Shown: positions 19,642 through 29,962, counted from the first letter of the stretch. The stretch is 64,000 bases of DNA from Atlantibacter sp. RC6 (GCF_014193285.1 NZ_JACHZE010000005.1:62001-126000), one strand, 5' to 3'. A program made the numbers and translations. The notes: generated by a model not told the origin, from the letters alone.

Positions 19642-21237
19642 TTAGCTCTCGATCCCTTTACTGCGCAGGTACTCTTCGTAACCGCCAGAGAAGTCGATCA
19701 CTTTCTCAGGCGTGATCTCCACCACCCGCGTCGCCAGCGAGCTGACGAACTCACGGTCGTGAGAAACGAAAATCAGCGTGCCCTGATACATTTCCAGCGC
19801 GGCGTTCAGTGATTCGATGGATTCCATATCCAGGTGGTTGGTCGGCTCGTCCATAACCAGGATGTTCGGTTTTTCCATCATCAGCTTGCCGAACAGCATA
19901 CGGCCCTTTTCACCACCGGACAGCACCTTAGCAGGCTTCTTGATGTCGTCCTGGCTGAACAGCAAACGGCCCAGAATACTGCGTACTGCCTGCTCGTCAT
20001 CGCCTTCCTGCTTCCACTGGCTCATCCAGTCGAATACCGTCAGGTCGTTGTCGAATTCATACTCATGGTCCTGCGCGTAATAACCAATGCGCGCGTTTTC
20101 CGACCATTTCACGGTGCCGTGCTCCGGCTCCAGTTCACCCACCAGCGTTTTCAGCAGGGTTGATTTACCCACACCGTTAGTGCCCAGCACCGCCAGCTTT
20201 TCCCCCACTTCCATCAGCAGGTTGAAATTTTTAAACAGCGGGCCTTGGTCGAAGCCTTTGGTAAGGGCTTCCACTTCCAGCGCGTTGCGGAACAATTTCT
20301 TGTCCTGTTCAAAACGGATAAACGGGTTCTGGCGGCTGGAGGCCTTCACTTCTTCCAGCTTGATTTTGTCAATCTGACGCGCGCGCGAAGTCGCCTGACG
20401 TGATTTAGAAGCGTTGGCGCTAAAGCGGCTGACGAAGGATTGCAGATCGGCGATCTGGGCCTTCTTCTTGGCGTTATCCGCCAGCAGGCGTTCGCGGGCC
20501 TGGGTCGCCGCCGTCATGTATTCGTCATAGTTGCCCGGATACACGCGCAGTTCGCCGTAATCCAGATCCGCCATATGGGTGCAGACCATATTCAGGAAGT
20601 GACGGTCGTGCGAAATAATGATCATGGTGCTGTTACGCTCGTTCAGCACCTGCTCCAGCCAGCGAATGGTATCGATGTCCAGGTTGTTGGTCGGTTCGTC
20701 GAGCAGCAGAATATCCGGATCGGCAAACAGCGCCTGGGCCAGCAATACACGCAGTTTCCAGCCCGGCGCGACTTCGCTCATCGGGCCATAGTGCTGTTCA
20801 ACCGGGATACCGACGCCCAGCAGCAGTTCGCCGGCGCGCGCTTCGGCGGAGTAGCCGTCCATCTCGCCATACAGCACTTCCAGATCGGCCACTTTATAGC
20901 CGTCCTCTTCGCTCATTTCCGGCAGGGAATAGATGCGGTCACGCTCCTGCTTCACTTCCCACAGCTCGCCGTGCCCCATGATCACCGTATCGAGCACCGT
21001 GAATTCTTCAAAAGCAAACTGGTCCTGGCGCAGCTTACCGATGCGCTCATTGGGATCGAGCGACACATTGCCAAGTGACGGTTCCAGATCCCCGCCGAGG
21101 ATCTTCATAAACGTGGATTTTCCGCTACCGTTGGCGCCAATCAGGCCGTAACGGTTGCCGCCGCCAAATTTGACGGAAATATTTTCAAACAGCGGCTTAC
21201 TGCCAAACTGCATAGTGACGTTGCTGGTAACTAACAC
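19642..21237 (-). CDS. ybiT: ABC-F family ATPase YbiT
   Basis: 531 residues from a GTG start at 21237; this start gives the E. coli N terminus ([12 protein letters not shown]) and has AGGA seven bases upstream. A TTG five codons earlier is possible but poorly placed. Two ABC domains without membrane parts: Walker [10 protein letters not shown] (34-42) and GTNGVGKST (about 355), with the ABC-F linker rich in Arg/Lys/Gln between them (about 240-300). ABC-F proteins act on the ribosome E site; the exact role of YbiT is not settled. A CATAAT -10-like element lies just upstream (21273-21278). Confidence 0.96.
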   Translation of the reverse strand: MLVTSNVTMQFGSKPLFENISVKFGGGNRYGLIGANGSGKSTFMKILGGDLEPSLGNVSLDPNERIGKLRQDQFAFEEFTVLDTVIMGHGELWEVKQERDRIYSLPEMSEEDGYKVADLEVLYGEMDGYSAEARAGELLLGVGIPVEQHYGPMSEVAPGWKLRVLLAQALFADPDILLLDEPTNNLDIDTIRWLEQVLNERNSTMIIISHDRHFLNMVCTHMADLDYGELRVYPGNYDEYMTAATQARERLLADNAKKKAQIADLQSFVSRFSANASKSRQATSRARQIDKIKLEEVKASSRQNPFIRFEQDKKLFRNALEVEALTKGFDQGPLFKNFNLLMEVGEKLAVLGTNGVGKSTLLKTLVGELEPEHGTVKWSENARIGYYAQDHEYEFDNDLTVFDWMSQWKQEGDDEQAVRSILGRLLFSQDDIKKPAKVLSGGEKGRMLFGKLMMEKPNILVMDEPTNHLDMESIESLNAALEMYQGTLIFVSHDREFVSSLATRVVEITPEKVIDFSGGYEEYLRSKGIES

Positions 21238-21343
21238 GACGATATCCTGCAAGAAATTGTGATAAACGCCGCATTATGCCATAAGTCTGAATTTAAATCG
21301 CCCCGCAGCGCCCCTGCTATGCTTAGCAGGGTAAGTAAAAAAA

Positions 21344-21359
21344 TGTGATATCATCCACA
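21344..21359. promoter_or_regulatory. CRP-like box between ybiT and ldtB
   Basis: TGTGA-TATCAT-CCACA matches the CRP consensus TGTGA-N6-TCACA at nine of ten positions. Its centre is about 49 bases upstream of the start site expected from the ldtB -10 element at 21389. It may affect either divergent gene. An eight-base hairpin (CCCTGCTA / TAGCAGGG, 21312-21331) lies next to it; its role is unknown. Confidence 0.4.
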
Positions 21360-21388
21360 TCCGATTTCCCAGCGCGCAATAATCCACC

Positions 21389-21394
21389 TATAAT
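21389..21394 (+). promoter_or_regulatory. Likely -10 element for ldtB
   Basis: Perfect TATAAT 55 bases before the ldtB start codon. The -35 element is not obvious, so this is a probable promoter only. Confidence 0.45.
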
Positions 21395-21448
21395 GCGCCC
21401 CGAAATCGCTCATTTAACGCCGAGACAGGCTCGACTACACTGCACAAG

Positions 21449-22369
21449 ATGAACATGAAATTACGCACGCTTTTAGTAGCAGCTTTCGCTGTGATCGGTT
21501 TTTGCAAAACCGCCAATGCTGTGACCTACCCTCTGCCGACCGACGGAAGCCGTGTTGTCGGGCAAAACCAGGTCATCACCATTCCGGAAGGCAACACCGA
21601 ACCGCTGGAATATTTTGCCGCGCAGTACCAGATGGGTTTTTCCAATATGACGGAAGCTAACCCGGGCGTGGACCCTTACCTGCCTAAAGGCGGCACCATT
21701 TTAAATATCCCGCAGCAGCTGATCCTGCCGGATACCCCGCATGAAGGGATTGTCATCAACAGCGCCGAAATGCGCCTCTACTACTACCCGAAAGGCTCTA
21801 ATACCGTGATCGTGCTGCCGATCGGTATCGGTCAGTTGGGTAAAGACACCCCAATCAACTGGATCACCAAAGTTGAGCGTAAGAAAGCAGGCCCGACCTG
21901 GACACCGACCGCCAAGATGCACGCCGAATACGCGGCGGCGGGCGAGCCGCTGCCGGCTGTGGTGCCGGCTGGCCCGGATAACCCGATGGGTCTGTATGCC
22001 CTGTACATCGGTCGCCTGTACGCTATCCACGGTACCAACGCCAACTTCGGTATCGGCCTGCGCGTGAGCCACGGCTGTGTGCGTCTGCGTAATGACGATA
22101 TCAAATTCCTGTTCGAGAACGTGCCGGTCGGCACCCGCGTGCAGTTTATCAACGAGCCGGTGAAAGCCACCGTTGAGCCGGACGGCAGCCGTTATATCGA
22201 GGTTCACAACCCGCTTTCCACCAGCGAATCTCAGATTGAAAACAACGAAGTGGTGCCGATCACGCTGACCCAGGCGGTTCAGACAGTGACCACTCAGCCG
22301 GATTCCGATCAGAGCATCGTTGAACAGGCGCTGCAAAACCGTTCCGGTATGCCGGTACGTTTGAACTGA
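21449..22369 (+). CDS. ldtB: L,D-transpeptidase LdtB (YbiS)
   Basis: 306 residues, as in E. coli. Periplasmic enzyme that attaches Braun lipoprotein to meso-diaminopimelate of peptidoglycan. Signal peptide 1-24 ending TANA, LysM-like region about 41-90, and a YkuD catalytic domain with HGTN (194-197) and SHGCVRLR, where Cys210 is the nucleophile. It is divergent from ybiT and convergent with ybiR, with a strong terminator in between. Confidence 0.97.
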   Translation: MNMKLRTLLVAAFAVIGFCKTANAVTYPLPTDGSRVVGQNQVITIPEGNTEPLEYFAAQYQMGFSNMTEANPGVDPYLPKGGTILNIPQQLILPDTPHEGIVINSAEMRLYYYPKGSNTVIVLPIGIGQLGKDTPINWITKVERKKAGPTWTPTAKMHAEYAAAGEPLPAVVPAGPDNPMGLYALYIGRLYAIHGTNANFGIGLRVSHGCVRLRNDDIKFLFENVPVGTRVQFINEPVKATVEPDGSRYIEVHNPLSTSESQIENNEVVPITLTQAVQTVTTQPDSDQSIVEQALQNRSGMPVRLN

Positions 22370-22384
22370 TTGTTGTTTAACGAA

Positions 22385-22414
22385 AAAGAGCGGCTGATTA
22401 GCCGCTCTTTTTTT
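22385..22414. terminator. Bidirectional terminator ldtB / ybiR
   Basis: Eleven-base perfect stem AAAGAGCGGCT / AGCCGCTCTTT with loop GATT, followed by a T-tract on the plus strand and preceded by an A-tract, so it can stop both ldtB and ybiR transcripts. Confidence 0.9.
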
Positions 22415-22422
22415 GCCCCTCG

Positions 22423-23535
22423 CTAGCGCAGCAGCGTCAGTAACCCCCACCCTACTAACATTCCCCACACCAGCAGCGGCAGCGACCAGAGATGGAAGCG
22501 CCACCAGATGCGACGGTCTCCCGCCATCCGCAGGGCGATCAAGTTCGCCAGCGATCCCGGCAACAGACCGAACCCGCCAATATTCACCGCCCAGGCCAGC
22601 AGCACTGACGGCGGTACATAGTTCAGCAGCAGAATGGTGGACGGTACGTTGCTGATAAACTGCGACAGCCCAACGCCCAGCAAAAATAACCCGCCAGAAG
22701 AGAGCTGGGTCACGCCGGGCAGATTATCGCGCAGCACCGGCAGTTGGATCAGCAGGTGCACATCGATAAACATTACGATAAACACCAGCAGCAGGCTCCA
22801 GTCGATGTTCACCAGCACGTTGCGCGCCATGATCACAAAGCCCGCCGCGACGATCAGCAATCCCCAGCGTTCGAGGTGAAATTCCAGCGACGCCAGAAAC
22901 ACCAGGTACAGCACCAGGCAGCTCCACACCAGGCGCGGCTTCCACTGATGCTGCTGTTCACGCGCCTGGTAACGCAGCGCTTTTGCCGGGAAAAAGAACC
23001 AGCACAGCACCAGCAAGCTGAGCACCAGAACCGCCGCGAGCGGCAGCATCTGCCAGATAAACGCCGCGAAGGAGATCCCCGAGCGCCCCCACAGCAAAAT
23101 ATTTTGCGGATTGCCGATCGGGGTTAGCAGCGAACCGGCGTTCACCGCCAGCGCCTCGAAAATGATCAGCCGGGTGATCGGAATGCCGCACAGCTTTTTC
23201 AACGTAATGGTGAGCGGCACCACGATAAACAGCGCCACGTCATTGGTTAAAAAGGTGGACAGCAGCGCCGCGCCGAAAACCATAAACATCGCCAACTGAC
23301 GCTCGCTGGCAAAACCTTTCACCATGCGGCGCCCCAACACATCAAAATAGCCGCTGAGTTCTACGCCTTTGGTCAGCATCATCAATCCGCTCAGCGTAAT
23401 AATGGTGTGCCAGTCGATCGCCTCAGGCCAACGCGCGGGGGCAAAGGGAACAAAAAAGCTAACAATCAGGCCAATCAGTAATAAGAGGTGTAAGAAACGG
23501 TCGCGTAAAAAGGGACGGAGAAATTGCCGCAGCAT
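22423..23535 (-). CDS. ybiR: Predicted inner-membrane anion transporter YbiR
   Basis: 370 residues (E. coli 372) with about ten hydrophobic segments; it belongs to the ArsB/NhaD/citrate-type ion transporter superfamily (segments FLTNDVALFIVVPL and NAGSLLTPIGNPQNILLW are family hallmarks). The substrate is unknown. It begins immediately after the mntR stop with no gap, so the two are surely cotranscribed, hinting at a role in metal or associated anion balance; that is inference. Confidence 0.93.
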   Translation of the reverse strand: MLRQFLRPFLRDRFLHLLLLIGLIVSFFVPFAPARWPEAIDWHTIITLSGLMMLTKGVELSGYFDVLGRRMVKGFASERQLAMFMVFGAALLSTFLTNDVALFIVVPLTITLKKLCGIPITRLIIFEALAVNAGSLLTPIGNPQNILLWGRSGISFAAFIWQMLPLAAVLVLSLLVLCWFFFPAKALRYQAREQQHQWKPRLVWSCLVLYLVFLASLEFHLERWGLLIVAAGFVIMARNVLVNIDWSLLLVFIVMFIDVHLLIQLPVLRDNLPGVTQLSSGGLFLLGVGLSQFISNVPSTILLLNYVPPSVLLAWAVNIGGFGLLPGSLANLIALRMAGDRRIWWRFHLWSLPLLVWGMLVGWGLLTLLR

Positions 23536-24006
23536 TTAGTGTCCCTGACCGTGTTGTTCATTGAAACGCTGGAATACCCCGAGGGTCTCTTCACTGACGT
23601 GATGTTCCATGCCTTCGGCATCGCGCCGCGCCGTGTCCGGGCTGACGCCGATATTCAGCAAAAACTGCTCGACGATGTGATGCCGTTCGCGGCTCGCCTG
23701 GGCGAGTTTTTCCCCTTCCGGCGTTAAAAATACGCCGCGCCAGGGGATTTGCTCGATCAACCCGACTGTCGCCAGCCGTTTGAGCATTTTCGCCACCGTC
23801 GGCTGCGAAACCCCTAACCGCGCCGCCATATCTACCTGGCGGGCTTCCCCCACTTCCCGGATAAGATCCGAGATCAATTCGACATAATCATCAATAAGTT
23901 CACGGCGGTGGGCTTCGCGAACCTGGCGAAACCCTTCAACATGCTCTTCGACATTGACCAATTGCGTCACTTTTTTACTGTTTTGCTTACCTGCGCGACG
24001 ACTCAT
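23536..24006 (-). CDS. mntR: Manganese-responsive transcriptional regulator MntR
   Basis: 156 residues (E. coli 155), a DtxR/MntR-family repressor. N-terminal winged helix (about 35-95, with [18 protein letters not shown] as recognition region), C-terminal dimer and metal-binding part with [30 protein letters not shown] supplying His/Glu/Asp ligands. It represses mntS and the manganese importer and activates the exporter in E. coli. First gene of mntR-ybiR, divergent from mntS. Confidence 0.96.
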   Translation of the reverse strand: MSRRAGKQNSKKVTQLVNVEEHVEGFRQVREAHRRELIDDYVELISDLIREVGEARQVDMAARLGVSQPTVAKMLKRLATVGLIEQIPWRGVFLTPEGEKLAQASRERHHIVEQFLLNIGVSPDTARRDAEGMEHHVSEETLGVFQRFNEQHGQGH

Positions 24007-24114
24007 TGTGCTTCCTCGTTACTGTGGCGCGATACGGTTTTCTCGATCGTAACGCTCATTGTAAACCACAGCCTCGCCAGCACAAAAAATTAACGAATTA
24101 GCCATAGCTATACA

Positions 24115-24132
24115 ATATAGCCTGTGCTATAT
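24115..24132. promoter_or_regulatory. MntR-type operator before mntS
   Basis: Perfect inverted repeat ATATAGC-CTGT-GCTATAT, matching the core (ATAGC-N4-GCTAT) of the enterobacterial MntR box. It lies 57 bases upstream of mntS and 108 upstream of mntR. A second partial copy (TAGCCATAGCTA) is at 24099-24110. Confidence 0.8.
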
Positions 24133-24188
24133 CTGTATGTATTCGCATCAGTGATGGATTTACCGATGTCGGAACCGAGGAGGTAGCC

Positions 24189-24311
24189 ATGAACGAATTC
24201 AGGAGGTGCATATCCGTGTTTAGTCACTCCCCTTTCCAGGTTCGCTTGCTGCTGATTGATTTACTGTGTGATTATTTCAAGCGCCCGGAACCAAAAGCCC
24301 CTGCCAAATAA
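24189..24311 (+). CDS. mntS: Small manganese-homeostasis protein MntS
   Basis: 40-codon gene, too short for most gene finders. It begins MNEFRRC, continues VFSHSPFQVRLLL and ends KAPAK, closely matching E. coli MntS (42 residues). Preceded by GGAGGTAG as ribosome site. In E. coli MntS is repressed by MntR with manganese and raises intracellular manganese, at least partly by blocking the exporter MntP. Divergent position next to mntR is conserved. Confidence 0.92.
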   Translation: MNEFRRCISVFSHSPFQVRLLLIDLLCDYFKRPEPKAPAK

Positions 24312-24627
24312 CGGCGTCAGGCTGTTGTTTGGCAGCGTCCCTCGTGATGAATCTGTCATCATTTTGTAAATTTTTTTGTCTGTAATATTTCTCCTTTTGT
24401 TGCCGCATGTGGCTTGCGCCCTGCCAGTTAACTATTTTGTAATCCGTCTCTCAAAACAAACTGTTAGCGCCTGTTGATCTTCTTATGACAAGGCTCTATC
24501 TTCTTGCAGCCCTGCAATCAAAGCGGCTCGCAGAATGCGGTCACGCCCTCTTCTATCCAGCTCCCAGGCAGGCTCTCAATACCCTTAACGCCAGGGTTCA
24601 CGCATGGCGTTCTGTTGAAGTTGCGAT
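24312..24627. other. Intergenic region mntS-opgE
   Basis: 316 bases without a supported gene. A GATGA-N5-TCATC inverted repeat (about 24346-24360) and a weak half pho-box (CTGTCAT at 24353-24359) are visible, but nothing convincing. No clear terminator was found for mntS. Confidence 0.5.
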
Positions 24628-26214
24628 ATGAATGTAACGCTGAAAAAATCCTTAACCGCCCATGGATTCATGCCCGACCCGTGGATGGCTTTCTATTTCC
24701 TGCAATCCTTACTGATTAATTACGCGCTGGGTTATCCGTTCAGCCTGCTGTATGCGGTGGCGTTTACCTGCGTTTTATTACTGCTGTGGCGCGCAATGCC
24801 GGTTGGGCAAAAAGTCCTGCTCGGCACCTGTTCGCTGGTGGCGGCGATGTATTACCCCTTCGGCCAGGCCTACGGCGCGCCGAATTTCAATACGCTGCTG
24901 GCGATGCACTCTACCAATATGGAAGAGTCCACCGAGATCCTGACCATCTTCCCGTGGTACAGCTATCTGGTATCGGTATTTATTTTCGCGCTGGGCGTGA
25001 TGGCGCTGCGTCGTAAAGCCATCGTCAAAAATCCGCCCTGGCGGCATTTTGACAGCCTGTGCCTGGCCGTCAGCGTGGCGGCGGTGTTTGTCGCGCCGTT
25101 GCAGAACCTCGCCTGGGGCGGCGTATTCAAATTAAAAGACACCGGCTACCCGGTGTTTCGCTTCGTTAAAGATGTGGTCGTCAACAATCAGGAAGTGATC
25201 GACGAGCAGCAGCGCATGGCGCAGCTGTCGCAGATTAAAGATTCCTGGAATGTGCTGGCTGTTAAGCCGAAGTATCACACCTATGTGGTGGTGATTGGCG
25301 AGAGCGTGCGCCGCGACGCGGTGGGCGCATTCGGCGGCCACTGGAACAACAGCCCGTTCGCCAGCTCGGTAAATGGCGCCCTGTTCACCGACTACATCGC
25401 CGCCAGCGGCTCTACCCAGAAATCCCTCGGGCTGACGCTAAACCGCGTGGTGGACGGTAAACCGCAGTATCAGGATAACTTTGTTACCCTGGCTAACCGC
25501 GCCGGCTTTCAGACCTGGTGGTTTTCTAATCAGGGGCAAATCGGCGAATACGATACCGCTATCGCCAGCATCGCTAAACGCGCCGACGAAGTGCAGTTCC
25601 TGAAAAAAGGCGATTTTGAAGCGGATAAAAACACCCGCGATGAAGCGCTGCTGAAGATGACTGCCCAGGTTCTGGAAACCGAACGCACGCAGCCGCAGCT
25701 GATCGTGCTGCATTTGATGGGCTCACATCCGCAGGCCTGTGACCGGACCCAGGGGAAATACGTTGATTTCGTGCAGTCGAAGGAGACGTCGTGCTATCTC
25801 TACTCCGTCACTCAAACTGATGAATTGCTCAAACAGCTCTATGGCCAGCTTCAGAACAGCGGTCAGAGCTTCTCGATGGTCTATTTCTCCGATCACGGGT
25901 TGGCATTTAAGGAGCGCGGCAAAGAGGTGCAGTATCTGGCCCATGACGACCAGTTCCAGCAAAATTTCCAGGTGCCATTTATGGTGCTGTCCAGCGATGA
26001 TAAAGCGCACCGGGTGATCAAAGCGCGCCGCAGCGCTAACGATTTCCTGACGTTTTTCTCCCAGTGGACGGGGATAAAGACCAAAGAAATTTCCAGCCGC
26101 TATAAGTTCATATCAGAGCAGAAAGCCGGTCCGGTTTACATCACCAACTTCAAGCTCAATAAGGTCGATTACGATCACCTGGGCAGCGATGTGTTTGAAA
26201 CTCACACCCGCTAA
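24628..26214 (+). CDS. opgE: Phosphoethanolamine transferase OpgE (YbiP)
   Basis: 528 residues (E. coli 527). Inner-membrane enzyme of the EptA/alkaline-phosphatase superfamily; E. coli OpgE adds phosphoethanolamine to osmoregulated periplasmic glucans. Four to five membrane segments in the first about 180 residues, then a periplasmic sulfatase-like domain with VVVIGESVRRDA (metal Glu), the nucleophile threonine in AASGSTQKS, and YFSDHGLAFKE (metal Asp-His). The gene is intact; bidirectional terminator downstream. Confidence 0.95.
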   Translation: MNVTLKKSLTAHGFMPDPWMAFYFLQSLLINYALGYPFSLLYAVAFTCVLLLLWRAMPVGQKVLLGTCSLVAAMYYPFGQAYGAPNFNTLLAMHSTNMEESTEILTIFPWYSYLVSVFIFALGVMALRRKAIVKNPPWRHFDSLCLAVSVAAVFVAPLQNLAWGGVFKLKDTGYPVFRFVKDVVVNNQEVIDEQQRMAQLSQIKDSWNVLAVKPKYHTYVVVIGESVRRDAVGAFGGHWNNSPFASSVNGALFTDYIAASGSTQKSLGLTLNRVVDGKPQYQDNFVTLANRAGFQTWWFSNQGQIGEYDTAIASIAKRADEVQFLKKGDFEADKNTRDEALLKMTAQVLETERTQPQLIVLHLMGSHPQACDRTQGKYVDFVQSKETSCYLYSVTQTDELLKQLYGQLQNSGQSFSMVYFSDHGLAFKERGKEVQYLAHDDQFQQNFQVPFMVLSSDDKAHRVIKARRSANDFLTFFSQWTGIKTKEISSRYKFISEQKAGPVYITNFKLNKVDYDHLGSDVFETHTR

Positions 26215-26229
26215 CCGATAACCGCAGGC

Positions 26230-26262
26230 AAAAAAAATCCGCCCATCAGGCGGATTTTTTAT
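26230..26262. terminator. Bidirectional terminator opgE / ompX
   Basis: Stem ATCCGCC / GGCGGAT with loop CATCA, flanked by seven A on the left and six T on the right, so it can serve both converging genes. Confidence 0.92.
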
Positions 26263-26276
26263 TAGCACCGAAGTGA

Positions 26277-26786
26277 TTAGAAGCGGTAACCCACGCCAGC
26301 GATCCAGGTGCCAACGTCAACGTTACGGATGCGGCTCTGCTCGTAGGAAACGTCCAGTGCAACGTTTTCCATCGGGTTGAACTGCATACCCGCGCCGTAA
26401 GAGAAACCGTAGTCGCTGGTGTTGTGGTCAGCGGTGGTGTAGTTACGATCCTGGTATTTGCCGTAGCCAACACCCACAACGCCATAGATGCTCGCCCAGT
26501 CGTTCAGACGGTAAGCCGGACCTGCGGTGATGCCGTAGTACTGACCTTTACGGTATGCATCGCTGTCGGAACGGTCTTTTTCGGTGTAGGTGAAGGAACC
26601 GATGTAGCCCAGCGGGGTGTCATTTTCATAACGATATTTCAGGTTGAAGCCGTTAGCTTTGTTCATTACGCCCTGATAATCGCTCTGAGCATAACCACCG
26701 GTCACGGTGCTGGTTGCGGCGCTAGCTGTACCAACGGAAACGGCCAGAACACAAGCCAGTGCTGAAAGACATGCAATTTTTTTCAT
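26277..26786 (-). CDS. ompX: Outer-membrane protein OmpX
   Basis: 169 residues (E. coli 171), an eight-strand beta-barrel of the outer membrane. Signal peptide about 1-23 ending ASA, mature N terminus ATSTVTGGYAQS, and the C-terminal beta signal ending GVGYRF. Start ATG at 26786 follows GAGGTGGTT; a GTG two codons earlier is part of that ribosome site and is rejected. Codon choice is that of a highly expressed gene. OmpX is linked to adhesion and envelope stress. Confidence 0.98.
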   Translation of the reverse strand: MKKIACLSALACVLAVSVGTASAATSTVTGGYAQSDYQGVMNKANGFNLKYRYENDTPLGYIGSFTYTEKDRSDSDAYRKGQYYGITAGPAYRLNDWASIYGVVGVGYGKYQDRNYTTADHNTSDYGFSYGAGMQFNPMENVALDVSYEQSRIRNVDVGTWIAGVGYRF

Positions 26787-27011
26787 AACCACCTCAAATG
26801 TGCTTCAAGTAAAACTAAAGTACTAAATATACCAAAAATTTATGGGAAACTCTTTGCGATTCAGGCTGTCTAAAGGGGCCGTCATGTAACAGAACGTTTC
26901 CAACACCCTGTATCTCACTAATAAAACAATTAGTTAACGTAACCGGTTCATTATGGGGCCCAACGAATCTGCCAGACATCCAGATAATTCTTAAAAGATT
27001 CTGTAGCTTTT

Positions 27012-27057
27012 TCCGCCAACATCCCTACATTCTAGGGCTGAGCGGGCGGATTTTTTT
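27012..27057 (+). terminator. Terminator-like hairpin upstream of rhtA
   Basis: TCCGCC (27012-27017) pairs with GGCGGA (27045-27050), with an inner CCCTA/TAGGG stem, followed by seven T. This is a good Rho-independent terminator shape on the plus strand, about 80 bases before rhtA and with no annotated gene before it. It could be an attenuator in the rhtA leader or the 3' end of a small RNA made from the ompX-rhtA gap (26787-27138), in which I see no other feature. Confidence 0.55.
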
Positions 27058-27138
27058 CAACAAACGCTCAACCATTACGCATTATTTACATTACACTGCC
27101 AGCTTTACCGATCGCTGACACAAATTGACAGGTGCAGG

Positions 27139-28026
27139 ATGCCAACGTTGTCCCGTAAAACGCCCATCTGGGTTCCGGTAGTCACTCTCCTTATCGCCAT
27201 GATTTCCATTCAGAGTGGCGCATCCCTGGCTAAAACGCTGTTTCCGCTGGTCGGGGCGCCGGGCGTAACCGCGCTGCGCCTGGCGCTGGGAACGCTGATT
27301 TTGGTCATTATCTTTAAACCCTGGCGGCTACGCTTTACCCGGGAACAACGTCTTCCGCTACTGATGTACGGCCTGGCGCTGGGCGGTATGAATTACCTGT
27401 TTTATTTGTCCATTCGCACTGTTCCGCTGGGTATCGCCGTTGCGCTGGAATTCACGGGCCCGTTGGCGCTGGCGCTGTTTTCCTCACGCCGCGCCGTGGA
27501 TTTCATTTGGGTGATCCTGGCGGTGCTGGGAATGTGGTTTTTATTGCCCCTCGGCCAAGACGTCACGCATGTCGATCCGCTCGGCGCGGCCTGCGCGTTA
27601 GGCGCGGGGGCCTGCTGGGCGTTATATATCGTCACTGGCCAGCGCGCCGGGGCCGATCACGGTCCGGCGACGGTCGCGCTCGGTTCACTTATCGCCGCGA
27701 TGGTGTTTGTGCCCATTGGCGCCTGGCAAGCGGGCGATGCGCTCTGGCACTGGTCGCTGCTGCCATTAGGGATTGGGGTCGCGATTCTGTCTACGGCCCT
27801 TCCCTACTCCCTGGAGATGGTGGCGCTGACCCGGCTGCCCACCCGCACTTTCGGGACATTAATGAGTATGGAGCCCGCGTTGGCGGCGTTTTCCGGGATG
27901 ATTTTCCTCGGCGAAACCCTGACCGGCACGCAGCTTCTGGCGCTGGTTTCGATCGTGATCGCCTCGATTGGCTCCACGCTTACCATCAAGCGTGAGCCGC
28001 AAATAAAAAGCGTCGATATAAATTAA
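27139..28026 (+). CDS. rhtA: Threonine/homoserine exporter RhtA
   Basis: 295 residues, as in E. coli. Inner-membrane drug/metabolite transporter with two EamA repeats and about ten membrane segments; it exports threonine, homoserine and some other amino acids. Segments SLAKTLFPLVGAPGVTALRLALGTLI and LPYSLEMVALTRLPTRTFGTL are strongly conserved. Divergent from ompX, as in E. coli, and followed by a strong terminator. Confidence 0.96.
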   Translation: MPTLSRKTPIWVPVVTLLIAMISIQSGASLAKTLFPLVGAPGVTALRLALGTLILVIIFKPWRLRFTREQRLPLLMYGLALGGMNYLFYLSIRTVPLGIAVALEFTGPLALALFSSRRAVDFIWVILAVLGMWFLLPLGQDVTHVDPLGAACALGAGACWALYIVTGQRAGADHGPATVALGSLIAAMVFVPIGAWQAGDALWHWSLLPLGIGVAILSTALPYSLEMVALTRLPTRTFGTLMSMEPALAAFSGMIFLGETLTGTQLLALVSIVIASIGSTLTIKREPQIKSVDIN

Positions 28027-28032
28027 TGGCTC

Positions 28033-28066
28033 TTATTCCGCATCGTTAAAATAGGATGCGGAATAA
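28033..28066 (+). terminator. Terminator after rhtA
   Basis: Perfect 12-base stem TTATTCCGCATC / GATGCGGAATAA with a ten-base loop, followed by a short T-rich run (TCTTAGTTTT). Likely ends rhtA transcription. Confidence 0.75.
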
Positions 28067-28272
28067 TCTTAGTTTTCATCCAGGATTATTGCAGCAGCAG
28101 TTAGGGTTGCGATTGAGAATAATTACCTGTCAGGGACATATTTATTTACGTCTAATTTTAAAACCGATCGCTCAAAACCAACTTATTGATTTTAATGGTT
28201 TAAAGTGGTGCAAGGCATCTCTCGCTATTTAACCGATAGGTATATCCAAAACAGCAGACTCAAAACCCGGTG

Positions 28273-28280
28273 CTATACTT
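28273..28280 (+). promoter_or_regulatory. Sigma-S-type -10 element for dps
   Basis: CTATACTT, a perfect match to the extended -10 preferred by sigma-S, 48 bases before the dps start. dps is transcribed by sigma-S and, with OxyR, sigma-70 in E. coli. The rest of the 28067-28272 gap shows nothing I can name. Confidence 0.65.
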
Positions 28281-28327
28281 ATTTCCGGTAATTCAATTGG
28301 GACATAACATCAAGAGGATATGAGATT

Positions 28328-28831
28328 ATGAGTACCGCTAAATTGGTTAAAACAAAAACTTCTAATCTGCTATATACCCGCAACGATGTGGCAGATAGCG
28401 ATAAGAAAGCGACGATTGAGTTGCTGAACCGCCAGTTAGTCCAGTTCATCGACCTGTCTTTAATCACCAAACAGGCCCACTGGAACATGCGCGGCGCAAA
28501 CTTTATCGGCGTTCATGAAATGCTTGATGGCTTCCGCACAGCGCTTACCGATCACCTTGATACCATTGCAGAACGTGCAGTTCAGCTCGGCGGCGTTGCG
28601 CTGGGCACCACGCAGGTTATCAATAGCAAAACGGCGCTGAAAAGCTATCCCCTGGACATCCACAGCGTGCAGGATCACCTGAAAGAACTGGCCGATCGTT
28701 ACGCTGTAGTCGCAAACGATGTGCGTAAAGCCATCGAGGAAGCGAAAGACGAAGATACCGCCGACATCTTCACTGCCGCCTCCCGCGACCTGGATAAATT
28801 CCTCTGGTTCATTGAATCCAACATCGAGTAA
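28328..28831 (+). CDS. dps: DNA-binding ferritin-like protein Dps
   Basis: 167 residues, as in E. coli. Dodecameric mini-ferritin that binds DNA and oxidises and stores iron, protecting DNA in stationary phase and oxidative stress. Lysine-rich N-terminal DNA-binding tail ([13 protein letters not shown]), then the ferritin helices with KQAHWNMRG and [18 protein letters not shown] carrying the interface ferroxidase His/Asp/Glu residues. Ribosome site AGAGGAT. Single-gene unit with its own promoter and terminator. Confidence 0.98.
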   Translation: MSTAKLVKTKTSNLLYTRNDVADSDKKATIELLNRQLVQFIDLSLITKQAHWNMRGANFIGVHEMLDGFRTALTDHLDTIAERAVQLGGVALGTTQVINSKTALKSYPLDIHSVQDHLKELADRYAVVANDVRKAIEEAKDEDTADIFTAASRDLDKFLWFIESNIE

Positions 28832-28853
28832 GCCAGACATTTTTCTTATTGTG

Positions 28854-28877
28854 CCCCCTCCTTCGCGAGGGGGTTTT
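28854..28877 (+). terminator. Terminator after dps
   Basis: Stem CCCCCTC / GAGGGGG with a six-base loop, followed by TTTT, 22 bases after the dps stop. Confidence 0.88.
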
Positions 28878-29022
28878 GCACTCTTTTGGCGCACTGCATT
28901 TCCTTCCCTTCCCGCGAAACGTTATTTTTTTGTAATAATCACCTCACACAATCGTTAATGAAAGATTGTTTTCTGGCCTGTTTGACCGCTTAATAGGGCT
29001 TATCAACATTCCATTCCACTGA

Positions 29023-29052
29023 TGCACCAAATTGGTGCTCTAAAATGGTGCA
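29023..29052 (+). promoter_or_regulatory. Two NtrC binding sites before glnH
   Basis: Overlapping NtrC-type sites TGCACC-N5-GGTGCT (29023-29039) and TGCTCT-N5-GGTGCA (29036-29052). Relative to the start site expected from the sigma-54 promoter they centre near -121 and -108, the arrangement known at E. coli glnH. Confidence 0.85.
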
Positions 29053-29122
29053 TTGAGGCTACTTTGCTCCGTAAGCCGTGCAAAGCGTCTTTTTCAACTC
29101 CATTGAAATCAGCAGGTTGTAA

Positions 29123-29941
<819 letters not shown>

Positions 29942-29962
29942 TAATACGCAGACTTAATAACA

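Noticed and set aside
24346-24360. Pho-box-like CTGTCAT near opgE
   Set aside because: Only one half matches well; the second repeat fits at about four of seven positions.
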